From: Saururus chinensis
Taxonomy: Eukaryota > Streptophyta > Magnoliopsida > Piperales > Saururaceae
Reading direction: 5' to 3'
Assembly (NCBI GenBank): GCA_035235625.1
Contig: CP141140.1
Location: 20,170,685 to 20,234,684 of the forward strand
Length of the DNA stretch: 64,000 nucleotides
Position numbers and translations under genes: made by a program. Under the pieces are notes generated by a model. The model saw nothing but the letters and a program-made list of their open reading frames with translations. It searched no databases and was not told the origin of the DNA. Within the stretch, counting starts at the first letter, position 1; the number at the start of each line of letters is the position of its first letter. Below, one piece after another: positions 1 through 13,300 of the stretch.

Positions 1-399
1 CACCCTGGAAAAGCCAACGTAGTAGCTGATGGTAATCACTTTAATTTTTATTTTTAATTAAAATTTTAAATTAAGCTCTCATGTTCTAAAGCTTCAAGAT
101 TTAAGAACAAAGTTCTCAATTCTCAAACTTCCTCCTCCTACATCAAGGGCAACTCAAGTCTCAAGGTCTAAGGTAAGTAATTTTGGTTTAATAATTTAAT
201 TTGTAACTCAAATTTGCCTCATATTCCTCTTATTAATTTTTGTTTGTTTTAAAGAATATGACATCCTACTCTAACTACAATGATTCCTTCTCCTCAGTCG
301 CATTGACTACCAATTTCTTCTGAATGAGGAATTCCCGAAATTGACGAAGTTGACTACGAAGGAAGCATTCTACCGATGCCTTTGATGGTTGAGGAAAGA

Positions 400-2325
400 A
401 AAGCGACAACCATCTATAGTGTGGAACTATATGAAGAAAATTAGGGTGGATGACCCAAACATCCCCAAAATATTTTTTTGAAGAGTCAAATATAACTATT
501 GCAAAGCAATTCTAAGCATGAGAACCGGGGGAGGAGGGGGTACCAAACTTCTTTTCCAACATGCAGAGCATGCTCTACCAAGCATTGACCGAACCCCAAA
601 TAAGTACAAGTAAGTGCCATGAGTACCTCTTCTACCTCTATTAGTACTTTTAATTTTAATCAATATACAAATCAAAGGGAGCTCGTGCAGTACATTGCGT
701 GCATTGAGCAATCCTTATCCTTCGCTGATGATAAATTGTTTGACACGTATGTAACACAAGCTCTCAACCTAACCTTCCACAAAATCTCACGCAATACTTT
801 GAAGAAATATATTTTCAAGTTACACAAGAAGTAAAAGGTACATCTTATGAACACCCTACAAATTATTCCAAGTAAGATTTCTTTAAATTTTGATATTTGG
901 ACTAGTAACCAAGATATTAGATATGCATGTGTTTCAGCTCTTTTTATTTATGAATCATTTCGATTTAATAAGATAATAATATATTTTAACACGATGGAAT
1001 ATCCTCATTCTACCTCAATTATTAAAAAATCACATATTTTTGTTTTAAATGAATACTCAATTAAAGATAAAATTATGTCTATTACTTTAGATAATGCTTC
1101 TAATAATAATTTAAGGATAAAATATATAGAAAATTATTGTGATAACATTAGTACACTAGAATCTCTTACATTTCATATGAGATGTGCATGTCACATAATT
1201 AATTTATTTGTTTGATATAGTTTAAATGTAGTTAAACTTCATATTCAATTAATTAAAAATGCAATGTTACTTCTCACTTCTTCACCCACTAGAATACAAA
1301 AATTTATAAAATATTGTAAATTACATGGTAAGAAATATAAAAAATTTCAATTAGAGGTTTGTCATAGGTGGAATAACATATATTTAATGTTGAAATCTTA
1401 TGAAGGATTAGAAAGTTTAATCATAAGTTGAGCTATAGAAAAGTTACTAATTTAGGACTTAATGAAAGCCATATTCTCGTTAATATTTGTTTGATGTATT
1501 TTCTATCTATTTTTTTTATAATGCTACTAAATATTTATCAGTAGTTTACCATTCTACTTCTTATTTAATTCTAAACCACTTACTTGTATGACATAACTCA
1601 TGTATTTGAAATTATAGAGATAATGAAACTTTTGCACATCTTGTTGTGAAAATAGAACAAAATTTAATAAATATTAGTCTCCTATCCTTTTAATTTATTG
1701 TTTAGCGGATATAATGGATCCTAGGGTTAGATTAGAAGGTATACAAATTTTCATAAATGATATACGTAACAAAATGAGTCCCTATGCAAATGAAATGGTG
1801 CTCTATATAAAACTATAAAAATTACTTTGTATTCTTTATATAATATATATGAAATAACCTATGGGTCAAGACAAAATCAATCAACCTCTTCTTCTTCTAC
1901 TCCTATGCTTCATTTACCACCCGAACTAAGTATTTGATGTTACTTTAAAAAATATACAAAAATATTATTCTAATACTAATAAATTAGCCAACTATTTACA
2001 AACTGATTTTTTATCTTTTCTTAATGAAGTAGAACTTAATAATTTGAATGTTTTAACTTGGTTGTAGACACATGAAAAAGACTATCATGTGTTATCTACC
2101 TTAGCTCATGATTTACTAGCCCCTCAATGTCCATAGTAGTATCGAAATCTACTTTTAGTGTTAGAGGTAGTGAGTTAGACGATATGCGAGGTTGACTAAA
2201 GCCTGATGCGGTGGAGACATGTATTTGCTTAAGAAAATAGTTGGATGCAGAAAAAGGGCACAAGCTCCTAATTTTGAAGAGGAAATAGGAGAAGATTTAC
2301 CAGACTTGACAATCAAAAGTTAATA
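400..2325 (+). pseudogene. Decayed hAT-superfamily transposase
   Basis: A relic of a plant hAT (Ac-like) transposase gene. Near 480-610 the reading resembles a BED zinc finger (paired Cys, then a leucine/histidine stretch ending HAEHALPSIDR). At 619-834 comes a segment of the type found before the catalytic domain (RELVQYIACIEQSLSFADD). At 847-1215 and continuing in the same frame is the RNase H-like core, with TLDNASNNN, RCACHIINL and, beyond a stop, CHRWNNIYLML. Near 2040-2240 is the C-terminal hATC dimerisation region (NVLTW, THEKDYHVLSTLAHDLLAPQ, LKPDAVET). Several in-frame stops (one at 832-834, another after 1215) and frame changes separate these blocks, so no working enzyme is encoded. 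I did not find matching terminal inverted repeats, so the true ends are unknown. Confidence 0.8.
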
Positions 2326-2993
2326 ATATAATTTTTGTTTTTTTATATTAAAGGTTTTTTTATTATAATTACAAATAATAGATATGCGAGTAGGTGCCAA
2401 TTTTAGCCTCTATTTTGTTAGTTTTTAAAAATGTAATAAATATATTTTTAGATTTTTTACTCATTTTTTAAGTTTTTTAGGAAAACTTGGGGGGTGTGCA
2501 GGCCGGCCTACAAACCCTCTAAAGGGGTTGTGGGCCAGGCTGAGCTCCCTCTCTCCCACCACGTGAGGGGACCATAATGGGCCCGGGCCATTGCCACACC
2601 TACACATGTTCAAGGGGTACCAGGTGGCTTATATATATTTAGTACATTAAGCTTCTATGCAATATGCTAGGACCCCTATGTATGTTCTATAAATGTTGTT
2701 AGTTTGAACATTTGGTTTGGCTAGACACACCCTAAACTCAGGCTGTAAAACAATCTCTATAATATTATAATTAGAAGGTTAGACTTTGGTATGTATAATT
2801 AGTTCCCACACTAGGTCAAGGACACTAGCCTCATGAGAGATATGTGGGATGTTATGTGATTTTCAAACACGAATAGGGTTGGCTTACTGTCTTTTTAATA
2901 TGTTCTTGTTAGTTGTCTCTCTTGTGGTCGAACACAAAGAGTTCTTTAACTTCATGCTATCGTATTCACATCTTTAGTTGTTGCTCTAAAAAG
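2326..2993. other. Intergenic DNA downstream of the hAT relic
   Basis: No gene recognised. A GC-richer patch at about 2490-2630 (GGCCGGCC and GGGCCCGGGCC motifs) may be the subterminal part of the hAT element, but no terminal repeat was identified there. Confidence 0.4.
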
Positions 2994-3457
2994 TAGAGGT
3001 GTAAACGACGTTTGTTTGTCCGGTGTCTGTTCACACTAAAAATAGACAATATTATCTTTTGTTTGTTCCAAATAAGGACAAACATAGACAAGGGTTGGTT
3101 GTGTCTACCAACTATATATTTTATTATTAGTATTTTTACTTTATATTATATCACATAGTTAATCTTTATACCAAGATTATAAAAAATATGTATTATACTC
3201 TCACATATCTTCTATAACAATATTATTTATTTATTTATTGGATTAGATTATTTTACTATTATTATAACTTATTTTTTAATTAATTTTTTACTAACTACTC
3301 TTAATTTGAGAACAAAGTAGTATATGTTAAAATTTGACCTTTATTTCGTCCGTGTCTGTCATAAATAAATATAAACGAATAAGCATATAATCTGCATAAA
3401 AATGGACAACAGCGAACATGTATTGTCCACATCTACATTTGTCTGTTTACACCCTTA
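2994..3457. mobile_element. hAT-type MITE, 464 bp, with 8-bp target duplication
   Basis: A non-autonomous hAT element. The left end reads TAGAGGTGTAAAC and the right end, reverse-complemented, reads TAAGGGTGTAAAC, with a further weak match inward (GTTTGT / GACAAATGT). It is flanked by a perfect 8-bp direct repeat, CTAAAAAG, at 2986-2993 and 3458-3465, the target-site length expected of hAT transposases. The interior is AT-rich and has no coding capacity. Intact ends and target duplication suggest a fairly recent insertion. Confidence 0.85.
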
Positions 3458-6176
3458 CTAAAAAGGTTGAAAAAAAATACATATAAGATATTGATGTAAT
3501 GTCCAGAATACGCTTCCTGTAGCCGAGGTCACGAGTTATATTAGCCACTCACTCGGGTTTATGTCAGGATTTACCTTATGCGTATATGGGTTAGCCTTGT
3601 GTGTCCCCGAGAGGATTAGTGGCGGCGTTCATCTTACAACTTTAAAGAAACTGAAAAATCATCTAAATAATGCGTAGGACGTCATCTCTACCACCCTTCT
3701 TGTCATGACCAATAGTACGCATATGTTTCTGACCAAATACAAACAAGAATTTTAATTCAAATACAAACAAGAATTAATATAACTCTTGTCCAGTTGTAGG
3801 TGTACAAGATATAACAGTCTAATAATAGGCAGAACCAAGGTGGGGCGACCACCTGGATGAGTGGGAACTAGTACATAGTACTGACACATGCAGAGGTCTT
3901 ATCCTAACTTCATAAATGAGCATTATATTATAAGCATCTAAATGTTGATAAATTACCCTTTATAACAAATTTGGCTTATGTTATTAAAACTTATAAAAGT
4001 AAAATTTATACTATTATTTTATTAAGTAGCCCCTAAAAAAACTATTAAGAATAATTTATTTATATAATTAAGCGGACATTTAGATGTACCTTGTGCATGT
4101 ACATCATCATGCGCCATACACATTTGTGCATGCCACACGATTTTAATCGTGCAACTTTTTAATATAAATGGCAAGTAGGTTTTGTATGCACGATTTCGAT
4201 TGACAACTCGAGATGCACACACCCCTTAGGAGACCGTCCAAAGGGGATTGAGGTTGGACGTCCTACAAATCTATTAGTCTCGTAACTTATTCTCAATAAA
4301 AAATGAGGAAGGGCAAGAAATTTATCTTCTTCCCTAGTCCCAAGCTCATCTATGGATTATCCTTTGCTGGGAAAATTTATGGTATTCTTGATGGGAAGTA
4401 TTTTTTATGTTCTCTTTAATGTGAGTCAAGCGTAAAAAATACTTGAGAAACGTTTGATTTTAAGGTTGATGGCGCATATACTAATACATGTTAACGTAAG
4501 TTACGCTCAACTCACTGTCAGAGTGAAGCATAAAAAATACTTCCCTCTTGATGTTGCTTCTTTAAATAAGTTTGACATCAACAACGACAGTAGCCTGCTG
4601 ATGTCACTTACTCATCCTTGTGTAAGATATGGTACATGCACCTTAGCTAAAAAATAAAGATAAAAGATAAAGTTCGTGTATAAATATTGTTTCTTTAGAC
4701 TAATTATTTTAGTAATCAAAATCTTCAATTTTTTCTAACAAAAATTATATGTGTGGACTTATGAACTCTTAGTGTTGAATATTTATTTATTTATTTATGG
4801 CAACAAATTCTCTTATTATTAAAAATCTTATTTATTTTTTCTTAGAAATTATTTTAAAAATGGAAATATGGAAATAACTATCACAAATGTAGTTTTTTCA
4901 CAACTATCATAAATGTAAATTCTTTCAACACTTAATGCAGACAGTTGGTGTTGCCTTGTTTTTATTTTCACAAAAATACTATTTATATTTTATGCCTAGA
5001 GCTACTCACTCCGTCTCAAGTAATGAAACTTTCAGAACAAGAGACTTAGTTGTAGATAATTATAAATTATTATGTATTATCATAATTTTTTTCTATAATT
5101 TGTATTTCATAGCAACTTTTTTTCCCCCGTGTACACAAAAATCTTGGCTCTGCCCCCTAAATTTAATGTGTTTTTCTTATTTTAAATTTCTTATGAAACC
5201 GCCAATTTGAGTGTTCATCACCGTTATTAATTACATTCCTCTCTATTGGCCATCCTTACCAGCCAATTCTCACCAACACATAATGTATTGGTTGTGAATG
5301 TTTGGGCCGTATTTGAGGTGTTCGTGGCCGTGGCCGGCCGAATTTTTTTGTTTGCCAATTTTTGAACATGACCATGGACAAATACCTCGTCCGGCCATTT
5401 GTCCGAGGTATGGTTAACTTCTAAATACAATGTACATTTTTTAAATAAAGGACTCTTCTATAACTATTCTTAAACATAATTTTCTTGTACTTAAATTTGT
5501 AACAATTTAAATACAATCATGTTAATGTTATATTAGAGTTATTCTTTAAAGCTAATTATTAAATACCCACACTAATAGCTCTATTTGGCTTTTCAAAATG
5601 AACTAATTTGTTTAATAGTAATACTACAAATAAAGAAGATGACATATATAAGTTTAAAAACTATTATTATATGATAAATTACTTAATCTAGAGATCTTCA
5701 CCCTAATTACCCTATTTAATTAGTTAAAGTCATTAACGCCACTTTCAATATTCTCTCTAATCACTTCGACCCTTATCTAATTGCTTAAGAAGCTATGTCC
5801 ATAGACAATAACCGTGTCTACAGAAAAAGAAGCTTTGTTCATGGATAAAATACCGATGAACAAATTGTTAGCAAACGTAGACATAAGACAAACCTTGTTC
5901 GCTAGCTTGTTAGTGTTAAGCTGATATCTAACAACTTCTCTTGGTATGGAGATGATGAGTGCTTGTGAGGAGGGCTAAAAAGGAGGATGAGAGGTATTTC
6001 TCTTTCACCATTTCTAAGACTATAGTAATGCTATGTTTTTGAACATTTTCTTTTGTTGTTTGTAAATAAGTGTCATGTAATTCAATCATTATGGAAATAA
6101 GACATTTAAGCAACTTTCACAACTATTATTATGATTATTTTTATTATTCAAAATACTTTCTACACCCCATGTAAAT
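3458..6176. other. AT-rich intergenic DNA
   Basis: No gene recognised; ORFs here are short and resemble nothing I know. A small direct duplication (CAAATACAAACAAGAATT-like, about 18 bp) occurs near 3738-3776. At about 3496 there is a string TGTAATGTCC of the kind that opens some plant LTRs, but no partner end was found. A GGCCGGCCG patch lies near 5330. Confidence 0.4.
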
Positions 6177-9100
6177 TGTCACGCCCCGGCGATGCCCGAC
6201 CCGAGTCGAACCCGGTCCAGGGGCCGGTCAAACGCGAGGGGGCGACGAAGTAAAAATTTAGAAATGATCTAGCGGAAGACTTAACCCTAACCACGGGAGA
6301 TTAACAGCAACACGGAGTGTGCACAATCCTTTGAGCAAGAGTAAAAAAAAAGGGAAGAAAAAAGTGTTGCTTATCACAAAGTAAACAATAATCTCAAACC
6401 CACAAACTTAGTTAAGTAAAGCCCACACCGGCTCAAAATAAGTCATAATCATCACAACTGCAAAATACGACATAAATCCAAAACAAGAACCCTACACAAA
6501 GGTTCGAACATAAAGCATGAAACAAACGCAGATAAGTCACGCAACGATCTCCATCATCACACCCAAGCTACCTCTGACCTTTCCTCATAGAGGCAATCCT
6601 TTCCGTCTGCGTGTCGCACCACGCAACCCCAAATCAAAACACAAAAGAGGGGTGAGTTTTAACACTCAGCAATGGTTTTAATATCACTGTCAACGTAGAA
6701 AATACGATAGCTAAGAAATGAGATCGTTCAGATCAAAGATTTACATGGTGCATCACTTTCTGATCACACATTCATATCACCTAACACTGCATCATAATGC
6801 ATAATTCAACCTGCATGAATGTATCTCTAGCATACATATTCCCACATGCATTCACATCCTACCAATCCCGCATAGATGTATCTCTAACTTACATATTCCC
6901 ACATGCATAATATCATCACAACCTACATGGATGTATCTCTAACATACATATCCCACATGCATAATATCATCACAACCTGCATGGATGTATCTCTAACATA
7001 CATATTTCCACATGCATTTTATCATCAAAGTCAACATGCATGGATGTATCTCTAACATACATATTCCACATACATAACATCAAAATCAACATGCATGGAC
7101 GTATCTCTAACATACATATTCCCACATGCATAATGTCATCACAATCCACCTCCATCAAGGAGTAATCACACATTAACGTCACACAGACGGGAGCATAGAC
7201 AAGGCCACGAAGGCGTGTCATGGTCCAAAATTCTACACAAGAATTCAAGAAAAATCGGGGTTGTCAATCCCTAATACTGCTTGCCCTGGACAATCCTGGC
7301 CAAGGATGTCCCATTCTCACACAAAGAATCTAGAGCAGGGGTGTTCGCCCAGGGACATCTCCTGCGGAGGGAAGAGCCCGAGTTCTCACACAGAGAACCC
7401 TAGAACACGTGGTAGCGGGGTGCACACGGCATACCACACTGGATTCTCAGGGTCCAGATGACACACATAATAATATTCTCACATATCCGCAAGACAAGTA
7501 CACAACTCGTCCCCACATCATTCCATTAAACAAGACTCAACCCGGGGAGTGCACTCGTTCGACACAGGAACTCCAAATCGTTCCACACAGGAACTTCAAA
7601 TCAAAATATGTCCTTTCGGACCAATCAACTTGCGATTAATCCACGACCGATAAACCCGGCACACAATTCCATCACATTGCATCCAATCGGTCAAATTCGA
7701 TTAATCACGATGAAGCCTCAATTGGAAATCCATTTTCATGATGCGTGCAGCATGGTACATGCGTGGGCAAAGCATACATGAATCTTAATCATGATAAGTA
7801 CTCTCACCAGCCCCTAATGCATCATTCATAATCACGATATTAAGCTTCAACATCATCATTTAACCCCCACATGTGTGTGTGTAACTAGTAGAAGCCTTTC
7901 ACATAATGCATATCAACATGCTTGAAAATCAACTCACTACCATACTACACATGTGAATTTCTATCTAAACATGCATTCCAACGGAAATCATAGTAGAAGA
8001 ATCGTTGAAATCTTAGCTAGATTCAAAACTCAACCACAAAGGCTAAACACATATAACATCACTCATTTCATCATTGAGTCATGGCATTCACCAACATCCA
8101 CACACCACTAACTACAATCTATCATGACAAATCAGTCCAACAATGATTGTAGTCCTATTGAAAATATATGCTTATCCAAAGGGAAACAACCGTTCATAAT
8201 TTCAAGATAACGATTCCAACATCATGCCACAAAACATAAGTCATCCCACCATCTCTAAGCATATATCTCAACTCCATAAACTCAATAGCATGCATTTCTA
8301 GTAGCCTAACATAGCTTAAAACACTCCACATTCATATAAAATTGGCAAGCTAAAGTGAAATCATCAAAATAGACATCATATGCACAACACACAATTTCCT
8401 GTGTAGCCGATCGATCGCCCTTCAGGCCGTTCGATCGGTTACACGCAAAAATTTGAAATTTACAGTTCAGCCGATCGATCGCCCTGCAAGGCCGATCGAT
8501 CGCCAACACGGCAGAATAGTCATCTTCTTCCTTTCGCAAAATCAAATCGAATCACCATAGATAACACTTCAAATCCACATCTAACACCCTAATCATCATC
8601 AAAAGTCCTCCTTGACTTCCATAATATCAAACCAAACCATAATAATGCAAAACCCTAAGAAATCGGGATTAAATAATTCCATTTTCTAATCTTACCATTA
8701 ACACACTAAATCAAGCAAACCATTTCGAAATAAGCCAAAAATAAAGAGTTTTACCATGGATAAACAGAGATTTCGAAGACCCATTACCTCAGCACTTGAT
8801 TAAGCTTGGATTGAAGAGTCACCCTTCTTGAAATCCTTGAAAACACAATGAGTTTGAATTAAACTCTAATAGAAATCGATTTACCCAAGAAATCCCTAAT
8901 TAAACCTTAGATATAGGGCTTGTTGGTAGTAAAAATCGAATTTTGAATGTTAGGGTTTATTGTAAAACACAAATCAGTAGCTTTTGATGGTAAAAAACTA
9001 ATTGAATCAAGGGGAAAATGGTAGATTTGGAAGAAATAAAGAAGAAAGCTATGGATTAATGCTTAATTAGAGTAAGCTTACCTTAATCGGCTTCTAATTC

Positions 9101-9605
9101 GGGCCTAAGTGGGGATTAGGCCAGCCCTCCTTCCTTAGCCTATTCCCAAAAATGGAAATGGCTCAGGTTTGCCCTTTTATAGTAAGGGTTGGGGTAGGCA
9201 TAGGTAAGTTTTGGGGTGTAAATATGAAAACTAGGCTAAAAGTGGTTATTTTGTAAATTTAAGCACAAATTAAGCCTAATAAAATTCTAAAATTTTTTGT
9301 GTGACCTTAAGTATATGTCTAGGTTCATTTGACCCAAAAATAAAATTTTCAATGGTGGGGCCCACAGGGGTCCCGCCAAAACCCTAATTTTTTGGAAAAT
9401 AGTAAAAATTTTAAAAAATCCCAAAAATTCACATTTGGTCTAAAATCACTTAAAACCACTAATATTGAAGTTAATTTTGGTTAAAACCATCACAAACACT
9501 ATCTATTTTACGAAATCACCGAGTAAGATCAGAAAACACGTAAACCTCACGATAACCCATAATTAAAGAAAACCAAAACCCGGTTTAAAGATGAGGGTCC
9601 TTACA
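6177..9605. mobile_element. Probable long solo LTR (Ty3/gypsy-type ends)
   Basis: The segment opens with TGTCACGCCCCG and closes with GGGTCCTTACA, so the ends are inverted TG...CA and form an imperfect terminal inverted match (TGTCACGCCCC against TGTAAGGACCC). This style of end is frequent in long LTRs of plant Ty3/gypsy elements. The interior has no transposon protein domains, contains a ~55-bp tandem array, and carries a CGATCGATCG-rich patch at about 8405-8505. The flanking 5-mers (TAAAT and ATAAT) do not match convincingly, so target duplication is not shown. A solo LTR is my reading; a truncated element or another TIR-like repeat is possible. Confidence 0.45.
6811..7150. repeat. Tandem repeat, ~55-bp unit, about six copies
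   Basis: Units begin near 6811, 6868, 6922, 6976, 7033 and 7088. Each carries the core GCATGGATGTATCTCTAAC followed by ATACATATTCCCACATGCAT or close variants. Spacing is 54-57 bp with small indels. The array lies inside the probable solo LTR and gives rise to a spurious minus-strand ORF rich in repeated MHVDF/MHVEICMLEI words. Confidence 0.85.
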
Positions 9606-10075
9606 ATAATAGTTTGACCCAAATCCCTAGGGCTCTCAAAAGCCTACCACAAATATGGAGAAATGGATCCTAACTGTGTTCATGGACACAGATTGGTGAG
9701 AAGAATGAGCCTTCCATGAGCATTCCCCTTATAGTTAAATTAACGTAGGTAAACCACTTACCCGACTTCGGGGCTTCGCTTCAAGGGCCTATGAGTTGAT
9801 CTAGAAATTAATAAAATTCTCAATGAGAGTTTAATGTGTAACCTAATTATAGGCCAAAACCACTTAGTGAGGAAAAATCTCAATGAGTAGTTAATTGACC
9901 CTTTTGTCCTTAGGGTTTATAGTAAACCATTAGTCAAAACTTGGGTCGGTTCAAGGCGACCCCGTCATACACTAGGAAAATTATATACAGTCCATGAAGT
10001 CAAGTAGTACACTTGAGTTTAATTTTGGACCCATCAGATGTCAATAAGGCATTAAATCAAATGATAAAAATACAA
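9606..10075. other. Intergenic DNA
   Basis: No gene or known repeat recognised between the probable solo LTR and the 63-bp tandem array. Confidence 0.4.
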
Positions 10076-10314
10076 CGCTCTCAATAGAGCATCAAACATC
10101 TGGGCTTGTACAGCACACAGACCGAATTAAACATACTTCGCTCTCAACAGAGCATCAAACATCTGGGCTTATACAGCACACAGACCGAATTAAACATACT
10201 TCGCTCTCAACAGAGCATCAAACATCTGGGCTTATACAGTACACAGACCAAATCAAACATACATCGCTCTCAACAGAGCATCAGACGTCCGGTGCTCTAT
10301 ATAGCACACAGACA
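10076..10314. repeat. Tandem repeat, 63-bp unit, about 3.8 copies
   Basis: Unit starts lie at 10076, 10139, 10202 and 10265, exactly 63 bp apart. Each begins CGCTCTCAAYAGAGCATC and contains TACAGCACACAGACCGAATT or a close variant; the fourth copy is diverged and incomplete. Because 63 is a multiple of three, the array stays open as a 21-residue repeat (…YSTQTELNI…). That openness follows from the repeat length and is not evidence for a protein. Confidence 0.9.
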
Positions 10315-13300
10315 AAAATCCCGCAGGATAACCACCATGGCAAGACACAAGAAGTGCTCAGCCGATTCATTATCGGCTAGCTCAAGTACGCTATTATTAA
10401 CGTTCTCATAATTCAAGTTTGAATTAAGTATATTATGCGGTACAATTATGCCACACAACCTCTCAGTCCTTGACTGATCAAACTGAAGTTGAGCCCGATC
10501 CGAACCCTAGTTCGTCTGGGCATCAGACTTCACTTACTCGTCCAAGTCACACATAACTCACCGTACACAAATCCTTATGTACACAGGCATCTTCTGACAT
10601 CCACCTTACAATCAGACATCTTACTTACATTGTCAAACTGAGCTCCTCACAGCAGATCCCCGTTATCATCCTCTTACTTAATTCCTTACTTATTATACTT
10701 ACTTTTCACTTCATAATTTGTACGTTATGCTTGTACAATTATGCATGCTCTTACTGTCTAATAAACCCTCATAAGGCTCCAAGCCTAAGTCCACTTATAG
10801 AACCCCTGACATACGCTCCAAACCGAACCAAACCAATCTACTCCACTCCTTACCTGTCAAACCTACGTCTGTTGTCTTCTGTCATACGCTTACACATCCA
10901 CATACACATACCAATCCTCACCAAACACTTTGCCACCTCTTATCGTCCATCGCCCATACATCTACCCTCACACAAAGTCCACATACATAACTTACTCGAC
11001 ATCACTAGCCATCACTAGCATGTCCATCACACACATACGTAGCACACTAACACATTCACTAGCCATCACTAGCGCATACATCATACACATACATACAACA
11101 TGCTTGCAACTCACATACATACATGTATCTCAAAGTGGCATAATTCACTATCTTACATCATGATTACATGTCATGATTTAATATCCAAAATATGGAATCA
11201 TGCAAGCCTAGCATGCTGCTACTCATTCAAAGCATGTTGTCATGAATTTACGAGTTCAAAACTCCCCTACCTCGTAATCATGACGTTTGATGGTGAGCAC
11301 ACGACAGTGGCGGCGTTGGTGGCAGAGTCAGCGATCAAAACCATTGCCCAGCTGAGAGAGTTGCTGTCCCGAGGTTTAGGAAACGCCGGAACTACACACA
11401 GCCAAATGGGATGTCAAAATCAACGCGATAAAATCCGTGATCCACGGCGGCACACTAGGGGCGGCCGGGAGAAAGATCGTGCCAACGAGTGGCAGGTGCG
11501 ACCGAAAGGCAGGGTGTACTCACTAAAATTCGACCAGTGGTTGAACAATACCAAACCGATCACAAGACGTCAAAATCGGCCGTGGACAGCACCCAACGGC
11601 GTCGATTTCACGTTCACAAGGGCCCACATAAGGGCGGAGGGCGACACTCAAGGACGTAGGAGAGGTGGACTCCTATGGTCAAATACAGACGATGGCAGAG
11701 CCATCCGACGGTCAGGCGGTGTCAAAATGGCACCTAAACCCTAACCCGCACGCGCGGCTACTTGCACACGCGGCCAAAGGGAGGGAAGAGAGGGCTAGAC
11801 AGTGTCGGCCCAAAGCTCATAAGGGCGGTAGGGCCATGCCCAAGGGTGGTGACCGATAAAGATGGCCTTTGCCATTGTCGTGTCGAGGTAGGCCGACTAG
11901 AGGCCATATGGTGTCCGGTGGAGGTAGGACGATCAAAGGGCAACACGTGGTGCTCTCTATAGAGCGGTCAGACACAATCAGCCGAGGGGAACCTGGCCCA
12001 TGCCGAAAGAAGACGGGCGGTGCCGCACTAGGGCGGCCAGCCATCCCCAGGCTGAAACCTGCCACACTAAGGTGGTCCAAGGGTGTTTGACATCCAACGA
12101 TGCTCGATGGCCCATAACGGGTGGAAAACCCTAGGGGCACAACGACGAACAGGGGTTACTGGTGGCTCTTGCCTACTCCATCGTGGCCCTAGCGGCTAGG
12201 AGGTGCTATCTCCGGCCAGAGGTGACAGCCAAAGTCAATGGCGACACGCTGGACAAATAGCATAGCGGGGAGCAAAGGCTCGGTTTTTCCGAGTGAGAGC
12301 ACCCGAGCAAGGGATGCGGATCGGGCTCCGACAAAGCGGAGGGGACGGAGGCTAAACCGGTCTGGATGGGGCCGTCCCCGGGCCATCACCCAGGCCGGGG
12401 CGGAGCCCATAGTGACCGAACTGGCCTCACCGGCCAACAATAGTGGCGACCACTCAACGAAGAATCCGCCCACAATAGGGTGCAAATCAAACCGGGCGGA
12501 GCGGCCAAGGGGGCGGCTGAGCTAGCTGGGGGTCGGCCTTGCAGTCACTGGACCGCGGCTGGCTGGACGAAGGCTGGGCGGAGCGGTCTTCGGCCAAAGG
12601 CAGCAACTTCCGGCGCCGGTAGTCCCAAACACACAGGGGCCAAAAACAGGGGACCAGATGGAAGTGTCTGGCCGAAGGAAAGAGGAAGGGCGGAGGTGGA
12701 AGTGGAGCTGACCGGTTGGGGGCTGTCCCTGGCCATCGCCAGGCCGGGGCGGAACCCACGGTGGTCGACTGGCCACTGCCGGCCATCACCGGCGGCTACT
12801 ATTGAGCAAAACAGTGTGCGCGGTGAAAACATGGCAGAGGTCGATCTAAGGATGGGGCGGCGGAACGGAGGCCCACCGGGCCGGGAGGGATGGCCTCCCG
12901 CCGTCGCCGGCCCAGGGCGGAGCCGTGGCCGGCTGGTCGGGCCTTGGTGGCCCACGGCGGCAGCTCAAATCGAATCACAGTGAGAAAAGGGAGCTAACCG
13001 GGGGAGGAGGAAGAAGCTGGCCGGGCTGACAGGCTGGCTTGGGTGGCGGCCCTGCTGTCGCCGGCCTGTGGCTGGCCGAACGGAGCCCCTAGGCCATCGC
13101 CAGCGCCGTCCAAGCATGATCAGAGAGAGAGCAGAGACGGACCGGGAAAACAGGGGAGAGGCGGGCGGAGCGGCAGAGCGGCCGTGGGGCTGGGACGGCG
13201 GCCCCCCTGCTATCGCACAGCCGGGGTGGAGCCAGTGGCGGCGGCCCTGCGGCCCACCGGTGGCCGGCAGCGGCTGGGAGAGAGAGACGTCGGAAGGGGG

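Noticed and set aside
6811-7150. Possible CRISPR-like array
   Set aside because: The units are contiguous tandem repeats without unique spacers, in a plant genome.
10106-10411. 101-codon ORF with a 21-residue internal repeat
   Set aside because: It is the translation of the 63-bp DNA tandem repeat; the repeat length keeps the frame open by itself.
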